In this document: in pieces, positions 58,793-64,000 of the stretch
How the letters are laid out: every line of letters begins with the position of its first letter
Numbering within the stretch: the stretch's first letter is position 1
Assembly (NCBI RefSeq): GCF_021462285.1
Contig: NZ_CP082787.1
Location: forward strand, 3,534,001 to 3,598,000
Direction: 5' to 3'
DNA from: Serratia entomophila
GTDB lineage: Bacteria > Pseudomonadota > Gammaproteobacteria > Enterobacterales > Enterobacteriaceae
Length of the DNA: 64,000 bases
Position numbers and translations under genes: made by a program
The notes under the pieces: model-generated
Told to the model about the DNA's origin: nothing
The model's input: the letters and a program-made list of their open reading frames with translations, nothing else
The model's database searches: none

Positions 58793-60116
58793 GCCAACGC
58801 GGGATGCGCAGAGTAATAACCAACCCCTCTTTTTCGCCGTTGCGCGCCTCAACCTGCCCGCCGTGCGCCAGCACCACCTTGCGGGTGATCGCCAGCCCCA
58901 GGCCGTAGCCCTTGCCCGACAGCGCCGATTTCACGCGCACAAAGGGATCGAAGATGCTCGACAGCTTCGACTCTTCCACGCCAGGCCCCTGATCGCTGAC
59001 CTCAATCTGAAACAGCTGATCGATACGCGACAGCGCCACCGTCACCTGCTGGCCCTGGGTGGAGAAACGCAGCGCGTTGCGCACCACGTTATCCATCGCG
59101 CGCCGCATCAGCTCGGCGTTGCCCTTAACGGTGTATTCCACATCGGAGTTGGCCTGCAGGGCGATATTCACGCCCGGCACCTGCGCCTCGTAGCGTGCAT
59201 CGCTCACCACCGCATCCACCAATCCGTACAGATCGAAATACTCTTCGTCCGGCAGCCGGCTGTGTTCGGTGCGCGACAGCGCCAACAGCTCGCCAATCAT
59301 TTTGTCCAGCCGGCCTGACTCATGCTCGATGCGTTGCAGCGAATTCTCCACGTTGCCGGCATTCTGCCGCGCCAGGCCGATGGCTAACTGCAAACGGGCC
59401 AGCGGTGAGCGCAGCTCATGCGAAACGTCGTGCAACAGCTGTTCGCGAGCGCTGACCAACAGCTCCAGCCGTTCGGCCATGGTGTCGAAATCGCGCGCCA
59501 CCTCGGAGAGTTCGTCGTGTCTTCGCCGCATGGTCGGGAACAAACGCACCGACAAATCGCCCTGCGCCACGCGATCCAGGCCACCGCGCAGCTGGCGCAT
59601 CGGCCGGGTCAGGTTCCAGGCCAGCACCGCGCTGAACAACAGGCCGCCAAGCCCGCCGACCCACAGCATCGGCGCCGGAATATTGAAGACGTGCGAACGC
59701 TTGTTCTGGCGATACTCCTCCCGCAGGCCGCGCACGTTATAGCTCAGCAGGTAGCCCTTGCCGTCCTTATCCTGCACCCAGGCGTCGATGGTTTTCGGCA
59801 TGCGGCGGCCTTCGAATACCGTCTCATCCTCCGCTGGCGCAGGGGGTTGCGTCATCGGAGTGATCGACAATAGCCGGCGATCGTCTTCCGACCAACCCGC
59901 GATCATCGCCTCCAGCGCCGGCATGCCGCCGCTGCGCAGCTGGGTGGCCGCCGAGGTCAGCTGCAAAGCGATCGCTCGCCGCGCCATGGCGTTTTCCGGC
60001 GGCACATAACGGTCGCCATACAGGGAAAAGGCCACCCACAGCGCCTGAGTCATGATGAGAAAGGTCAGCCAGAAGCCGAGCAGGATTTTCCAGAATAGTC
60101 TTCCGCGCATGGCCAT
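58788..60116 (-). CDS. two-component sensor histidine kinase
   Basis: 442 residues. Domains in order: membrane helix 1 (about 8-32), periplasmic loop (about 33-147), membrane helix 2 (about 149-169), HAMP (170-222), HisKA with the phosphoacceptor in HDVSHELRSPLARL (His233), and HATPase with RNALRFS, DQGPGVEE and GKGYGLGLAI. The pattern is CpxA/RstB-like. Not present between crr and cysM in E. coli. It may correspond to RssA of the Serratia swarming regulators, a guess I cannot verify. Its ATG shares a base with the regulator's stop. Confidence 0.88.
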   Translation of the reverse strand: MAMRGRLFWKILLGFWLTFLIMTQALWVAFSLYGDRYVPPENAMARRAIALQLTSAATQLRSGGMPALEAMIAGWSEDDRRLLSITPMTQPPAPAEDETVFEGRRMPKTIDAWVQDKDGKGYLLSYNVRGLREEYRQNKRSHVFNIPAPMLWVGGLGGLLFSAVLAWNLTRPMRQLRGGLDRVAQGDLSVRLFPTMRRRHDELSEVARDFDTMAERLELLVSAREQLLHDVSHELRSPLARLQLAIGLARQNAGNVENSLQRIEHESGRLDKMIGELLALSRTEHSRLPDEEYFDLYGLVDAVVSDARYEAQVPGVNIALQANSDVEYTVKGNAELMRRAMDNVVRNALRFSTQGQQVTVALSRIDQLFQIEVSDQGPGVEESKLSSIFDPFVRVKSALSGKGYGLGLAITRKVVLAHGGQVEARNGEKEGLVITLRIPRWQ

Positions 60117-60796
60117 TACCGAATGCGGTAGCCGATGCTGCGCACCGTCTCAATGCTCAGGGCGTTGTCGGTCAGCGCCCCCAGCTTCTGGCGAATGTTG
60201 CTGATATGCACGTCCACGCTGCGGTCGTAGGCTTCGCGCGGTCGCCCCAGCCCTTTCTCGGACAGTTCGTCCTTGGAAACCACCCGCTCCGGCGCGCGCA
60301 GCAGCAACTCCAACAGGTTGAACTCCGAGGCGGTAAGATCAAACGCCTTGCCGCGCCACTCGCTGCTGCGGGTTGAGGGGTTGAGCGTCAGTTCACCGAA
60401 GCTGATGGCTATCTCGTCGTCCACCTCGTCCGGCCGCTCATCAAAACGCCGCAGCACCGCACGCAGGCGCGCCACCAGCTCGCGCGGATAGCACGGCTTG
60501 GGCATGTAGTCGTCGGCGCCCATTTCCAGGCCAATCACCCGATCAATGTTGTCGCCTTTGGCCGTCAGCATGATGATAGGCATGCGGCTTTTCTTGCGCA
60601 CGTCGCGCAGCACGTCAATGCCGCTCATGTCCGGCAGCATAATATCGAGGATCATCGCGGTATAGTCGCCCGACAGCGCACCTTCCACGCCCGCTTTGCC
60701 TGTCAGCACCAGCGTGGCGTCAAAACCTTCGGCGGTCAGGTATTCGCTCAGCATGGTGCCAAGCTCCAGGTCATCATCGACCAATAAAATTTTCAT
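60116..60796 (-). CDS. OmpR-family response regulator
   Basis: 226 residues. Receiver with D7/D8, phosphorylation site D51 (MILDIMLPDMSG) and K in MLTAKGDN; C-terminal winged helix (about 130-226, FDLTASEFNLLELLLRAPERVVSKDEL, DVHISNIRQKLG and TVRSIGYRIR). Partner of the kinase that follows in the same transcript. The pair interrupts the crr-cysM region relative to E. coli; the signal is unknown. Possible RssB; see the kinase entry. Confidence 0.9.
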   Translation of the reverse strand: MKILLVDDDLELGTMLSEYLTAEGFDATLVLTGKAGVEGALSGDYTAMILDIMLPDMSGIDVLRDVRKKSRMPIIMLTAKGDNIDRVIGLEMGADDYMPKPCYPRELVARLRAVLRRFDERPDEVDDEIAISFGELTLNPSTRSSEWRGKAFDLTASEFNLLELLLRAPERVVSKDELSEKGLGRPREAYDRSVDVHISNIRQKLGALTDNALSIETVRSIGYRIR

Positions 60797-61019
60797 GCCT
60801 TGCTCCTTCGCTGATTTTCATCATTTTCCCGCCAATTCGTTCAATGCGCAGCCGGTTTTACTCAATCCTTACACATGCGGCAGGCGACCAACCGCCACTG
60901 TTATTGTGGCCGCTATCGGGCTATTTCTCTACTTCAGGGGCAGGTCTGATTGCCGGAGCGGCGGCGTAAGCTGTGGTTTTTCCCGGCGAAACGCGCCGCC
61001 GGGAGGGGCGGGAATAGCC

Positions 61020-61901
61020 TTAGTCGAACACCCCGGTTGAGAGGTAGCGATCGCCGCGATCGCAGATCACCGCCACGATCAGGCTGCCAGGGTTGGCCGC
61101 GGCGATGCGCAAGGCACCGGCCACCGCGCCGCCGGAGCTGACGCCGCAGAAGATACCTTCGCGCTGCGCCAGCCGGCGCATGGTTTGCTCGGCGTCGCCC
61201 TGCTCAATGTCCAACACCTGGTCCACCAAGTCCGGGCGGAAGATGCCCGGCAGGTAGGCCGGCGCCCAGCGACGAATGCCGGGAATGCTGCTGCCTTCCG
61301 CCGGCTGCAGGCCGATAATCTGCACCTGCGGGTTCTGGCTTTTCAGGTAGCCGCCCACGCCGGTTATGGTGCCGGTCGTGCCCATGCTGGAAACGAAATG
61401 GGTAATGCGCCCTTCGGTCTGGCGCCAGATTTCCGGGCCCGTGGTGGTAAAATGCGCGTAGGGGTTGTCCAGATTGTTGAACTGATCCAACACCTTGCCC
61501 TGCCCCTGGCGTTGCATCTCCAGCGCCAGATCGCGCGCGCCTTCCATACCCTGCTCCCGGCTGACCAGGATCAGCTCGGCGCCATAGGCGCGCATCGCCG
61601 CCTGGCGCTCCATGCTCATATTTTCGGGCATCAACAGCTTTAGCGGGTAACCTTTCAGCGCGGCGATCATCGCCAGCGCAATGCCGGTGTTGCCGCTGGT
61701 GGCCTCGATCAGCACGTCGCCGGGTGCTATCTCGCCGCGCAGCTCCGCCTGCTGGATCATTGCCAGCGCGGCGCGATCCTTCACCGAGCCCGCCGGATTA
61801 TTGCCTTCCAGCTTGACCCAAACCTCGCTGCCCGCTGCGGCGGCCAGTCGTTGCAGTTTTACCAACGGGGTATTCCCGATGCATTGTTCCAGCGTTGTCA
61901 C
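61020..61901 (-). CDS. cysM: cysteine synthase B
   Basis: 293 residues from GTG 61901 (VTTLEQCIGNTPLVKLQ, matching the E. coli start MSTLEQTIGNTPLVKLQ). A longer TTG start at 61943 would lie inside a terminator hairpin and is rejected. PLP enzyme that can use thiosulfate as well as sulfide. PLP lysine in NPAGSVKDRAA, TSGNTG loop, SSMGTTGTITG. E. coli CysM has 303 residues. Follows cysA but is separated by a terminator. Confidence 0.93.
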   Translation of the reverse strand: MTTLEQCIGNTPLVKLQRLAAAAGSEVWVKLEGNNPAGSVKDRAALAMIQQAELRGEIAPGDVLIEATSGNTGIALAMIAALKGYPLKLLMPENMSMERQAAMRAYGAELILVSREQGMEGARDLALEMQRQGQGKVLDQFNNLDNPYAHFTTTGPEIWRQTEGRITHFVSSMGTTGTITGVGGYLKSQNPQVQIIGLQPAEGSSIPGIRRWAPAYLPGIFRPDLVDQVLDIEQGDAEQTMRRLAQREGIFCGVSSGGAVAGALRIAAANPGSLIVAVICDRGDRYLSTGVFD

Positions 61902-61935
61902 GATCTTTGCCTGTGTGTTGGTGTGCGTAATGTAA

Positions 61936-61959
61936 AAAGGCAACCCCGGGGTTGCCTTT
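61936..61959 (-). terminator. terminator between cysA and cysM
   Basis: AAAGGCAACCCC / GGGGTTGCCTTT, exact 12-base arms. On the minus strand it is followed by a T5 run. It lies after the cysA stop and 35 bases before the cysM start. Confidence 0.8.
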
Positions 61960-61985
61960 AAAATAAACGTGGGTGTTAAAAACTA

Positions 61986-63074
61986 TCAGGCGCTTTTGGC
62001 TAACGCAACAGGTTGCAACAGTTGATCGCCGGCATACAGCCGCGCATTGAGGCTGCCGACATAGTAGCGGCCGCCGCGCACCGGCGTCGCGTTGCCTTCC
62101 GGCAGCACCACGCCGATCGGTTCCTGGTGCCAGCCAATCGGCTGTACGGTCAACTGCCAGAAATGGCCGCGCGGGCTGACTTCCAGCACCTGCACCGGCA
62201 GCGGGCAACGCTCGCTGCTCTCGGTCGCCACTTCCATTTCCCACGGACGCAGGAACAGATCGACGCTGCCCTGATGCATCGGCTGGAACGACAGCGGCCA
62301 CTGGTGCGCGCCGACGAACAGCTGCGAACCGCGGATCTCGCCGTTCAGGCGGTTCACCTCGCCCATAAACTCCAGCACGAAGCGGCTGGCCGGATCGCGC
62401 ATAATCTCTTCCGGCGATCCCACCTGTTCGATATTGCCCTGGCTCATCACCACGATGCGGTCGGCCACTTCCATCGCCTCTTCCTGATCGTGGGTGACGA
62501 ACACGCTGGTGAACTTCAGCTCTTCATGCAGCTGACGCAGCCAGCGGCGCAGTTCTTTGCGCACCTGGGCGTCCAGCGCGCCGAAAGGCTCGTCCAGCAG
62601 CAGGATCTGCGGCTCCACCGCCAACGCGCGCGCCAGCGCCACACGCTGTTTTTGGCCGCCGGACAGCTGCGACGGATAGCGGTTGGCCAGGTGCGCCAAC
62701 TGCACCATTTCCAGCAGCTGGGTGACTTTCTGTTTGATCGCCGCGGCGTTCGGGCGCTCGCGGCGCGGCAACACGCTCAGGCCAAAGGCGATGTTGTCGA
62801 ACACCGTCATATGGCGGAACAGCGCGTAATGCTGGAATACAAAGCCCACCCGGCGATCGCGCGCGTGCACGTGGCTGACGTCGGTGCCGTGGAAGCCCAG
62901 CTTGCCGCCGCTCTGGCTTTCCAGCCCGGCGATAATGCGCAGCAGCGTGGTCTTGCCGGAACCGGACGGCCCCAATAACGCCACCATCTCGCCGGAAGAA
63001 ATATCGAGCGAGATATCGTTCAATACCTTGGTGCGGCCGAAGAACTTGTTGATACCGTTAATCTCAATGCTCAT
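61986..63074 (-). CDS. cysA: sulfate/thiosulfate ABC transporter ATPase CysA
   Basis: 362 residues. ABC ATPase for the CysTW permease. Walker [10 protein letters not shown], signature [15 protein letters not shown], Walker [14 protein letters not shown]-loop VTHDQEEA; the C-terminal TOBE-type regulatory region spans about 240-350. E. coli CysA has 365 residues. Its start overlaps cysW by 11 bases. Confidence 0.97.
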   Translation of the reverse strand: MSIEINGINKFFGRTKVLNDISLDISSGEMVALLGPSGSGKTTLLRIIAGLESQSGGKLGFHGTDVSHVHARDRRVGFVFQHYALFRHMTVFDNIAFGLSVLPRRERPNAAAIKQKVTQLLEMVQLAHLANRYPSQLSGGQKQRVALARALAVEPQILLLDEPFGALDAQVRKELRRWLRQLHEELKFTSVFVTHDQEEAMEVADRIVVMSQGNIEQVGSPEEIMRDPASRFVLEFMGEVNRLNGEIRGSQLFVGAHQWPLSFQPMHQGSVDLFLRPWEMEVATESSERCPLPVQVLEVSPRGHFWQLTVQPIGWHQEPIGVVLPEGNATPVRGGRYYVGSLNARLYAGDQLLQPVALAKSA

Positions 63075-63939
63075 GATTTTCCTCCCGCTCGAGCCGTGCG
63101 TTCTGGCGTTCCAGACGCCATTGCAGAGCGCTTTTCAAAAATAGGGTTACTATCGCCATCAGGGTCAGCAGCGCGGCGGCGGTAAAGGAGCCGACGGTGT
63201 TGTAATCCTGCTGCAGCAGCTCAACCTGCAGCGGAAGGCTGTAGGTTTCACCGCGAATCGAACCGGACACCACCGAGACCGCGCCGAATTCGCCGATGGC
63301 GCGCGCGTTGGTCAGCACCACGCCGTACAGCAGCGCCCAGCGAATGTTCGGCAACGTCACCCGGCGGAACATTTGCCAACCGGAGGCGCCCAGCAAAATG
63401 GCGGCCTCGTCTTCCTGGCTGCCCTGGCTGAGCATCATCGGCACCAGCTCACGCACCACGAATGGACAGGTAACGAAGATGGTCACCAACACCATGCCCG
63501 GCCAGGAGAACATGATCTGGATGTTGTGCGCATCCAGCCAACCGCCCAGCAGGCCGTTGCTGCCGTAAAACAGCAGGTAAATCAGCCCCGCCACCACCGG
63601 CGAAACGGCGAACGGGATGTCGATCAGGGTCAGCAGCAGTTGGCGGCCCGGGAAGGTGAAACGCGTCACCAGCCACGCCAGCAGCGTGCCGAAAATCAGG
63701 TTGAACGGCACGGTGATCAACGCGATCAATACCGTCAGCCAGATGGCGTGCAGCATGTCCGGATCGAGCAGGTTGCCCCACATCGCGCCAACGCCTTTCG
63801 AAAAGGCCTCGGCGAAAATCGAAATCATCGGCACCACCAGCAGCAGCACCGAGAACAGCACGCCGACGACGATCAGCGACCATTTGGCCCAGTTGACGCG
63901 CGGGCGCTCGACGCCGTTAAACTCGGAAATATCAGCCAT
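63064..63939 (-). CDS. cysW: sulfate/thiosulfate ABC permease CysW
   Basis: 291 residues with six membrane helices. The EAA loop is [27 protein letters not shown]. coli CysW has 291 residues. ATG shares a base with the cysT stop (TGATG), so cysTWA is tightly coupled. Confidence 0.97.
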   Translation of the reverse strand: MADISEFNGVERPRVNWAKWSLIVVGVLFSVLLLVVPMISIFAEAFSKGVGAMWGNLLDPDMLHAIWLTVLIALITVPFNLIFGTLLAWLVTRFTFPGRQLLLTLIDIPFAVSPVVAGLIYLLFYGSNGLLGGWLDAHNIQIMFSWPGMVLVTIFVTCPFVVRELVPMMLSQGSQEDEAAILLGASGWQMFRRVTLPNIRWALLYGVVLTNARAIGEFGAVSVVSGSIRGETYSLPLQVELLQQDYNTVGSFTAAALLTLMAIVTLFLKSALQWRLERQNARLEREENHEH

Positions 63940-64000
63940 CAGTGCCCCCCAATGCGGCGGCCGAAGCGGCTCTGCAGAACGTTAATGCTGAACAGCAGCA
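63939..64000 (-). CDS. cysT: sulfate/thiosulfate ABC permease CysT, C-terminal end only
   Basis: The last 20 codons run off the window: LLFSINVLQSRFGRRIGGH then TGA at 63941-63939. The final hydrophobic helix and basic tail, and the position directly before cysW, fit CysT (CysU). The gene continues beyond the window. Confidence 0.85.
   Translation of the reverse strand, partial: LLFSINVLQSRFGRRIGGH

Noticed and set aside
60960..61010. Hairpin near the end of cysM as its terminator
   Set aside because: The stem is present, but the T run lies on the wrong side for minus-strand transcription.
61902..61943. Longer CysM starting at TTG 61943
   Set aside because: The start lies within the perfect terminator hairpin, and the family start aligns at GTG 61901.

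Overview
The window is a GC-rich (roughly 60% by eye) enterobacterial chromosome segment. Protein sequences and gene order point to Serratia, close to S. marcescens. Several blocks keep the order I know from the E. coli chromosome: ypdK-alaC-ypdAB; glk-yfeO; ypeC-mntH-nupC; the alaX/alaW tRNA pair, gltX and valUXY-lysV; and yfeR/yfeH-ypeB-ligA-zipA-cysZ-cysK-ptsH-ptsI-crr ... cysM-cysA-cysW-cysT. Accessory loci sit between them. I found no prophage, transposase or CRISPR array.

Layout. 1-9.2 kb: a porin cut by the window edge, mltB, a small membrane protein and the pgaABCD operon for poly-beta-1,6-N-acetylglucosamine. 9.2-12.3 kb: a solitary HicB-like protein, two tiny membrane-protein genes (one a YpdK homologue in its own transcription unit), cybB and alaC. 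12.3-18.8 kb: an acetyltransferase, ybiU, the ypdA/ypdB pyruvate-sensing pair, a DUF2502 protein and a YhjX-like transporter whose promoter carries repeats matching the YpdB site. 18.8-25.6 kb: an AT-rich hydrolase gene, glk, yfeO, ygeA, a PACE efflux gene facing a LysR regulator, and an aldo/keto reductase. 25.8-32.7 kb: a second DUF2502 gene, mntH, nupC, two tRNA-Ala, a formate/nitrite transporter, gltX, three tRNA-Val and one tRNA-Lys. 32.7-48 kb: an accessory block with a tRNA-Lys 3' duplication, fepB and fepDGC under Fur-like boxes, an orphan peptide-binding protein, a LysR/nitroreductase pair, budA-budB with a LysR gene, eutBC, a nucleotidyltransferase-fold gene and flxA with a near-perfect sigma-28 promoter. 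48-64 kb: yfeR/yfeH, ypeB-ligA, zipA, cysZ, cysK, ptsHI-crr, two palindromic elements, a two-component system, and cysM/cysAWT running off the end.

Functional links. Sugar uptake and its control recur: glk and ptsH both carry Cra-type operators, and ptsHI-crr encodes the general PTS. Pyruvate and overflow metabolism recur too: ypdAB with its transporter, budAB and alaC. Iron and manganese uptake (fep, mntH) share Fur-like sites.

The best leads for something undescribed are small and non-coding: the ypdK unit at 9969-10330 with a structured leader and a hairpin over its ribosome site; a possible minus-strand RNA beside it; a hairpin-rich insertion in a duplicated tRNA-Lys 3' end; a hairpin that can hide the ribosome site of the PACE efflux gene; and the back-to-back palindromes after crr. 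All functions are inferred from sequence alone; no search or folding program was run.
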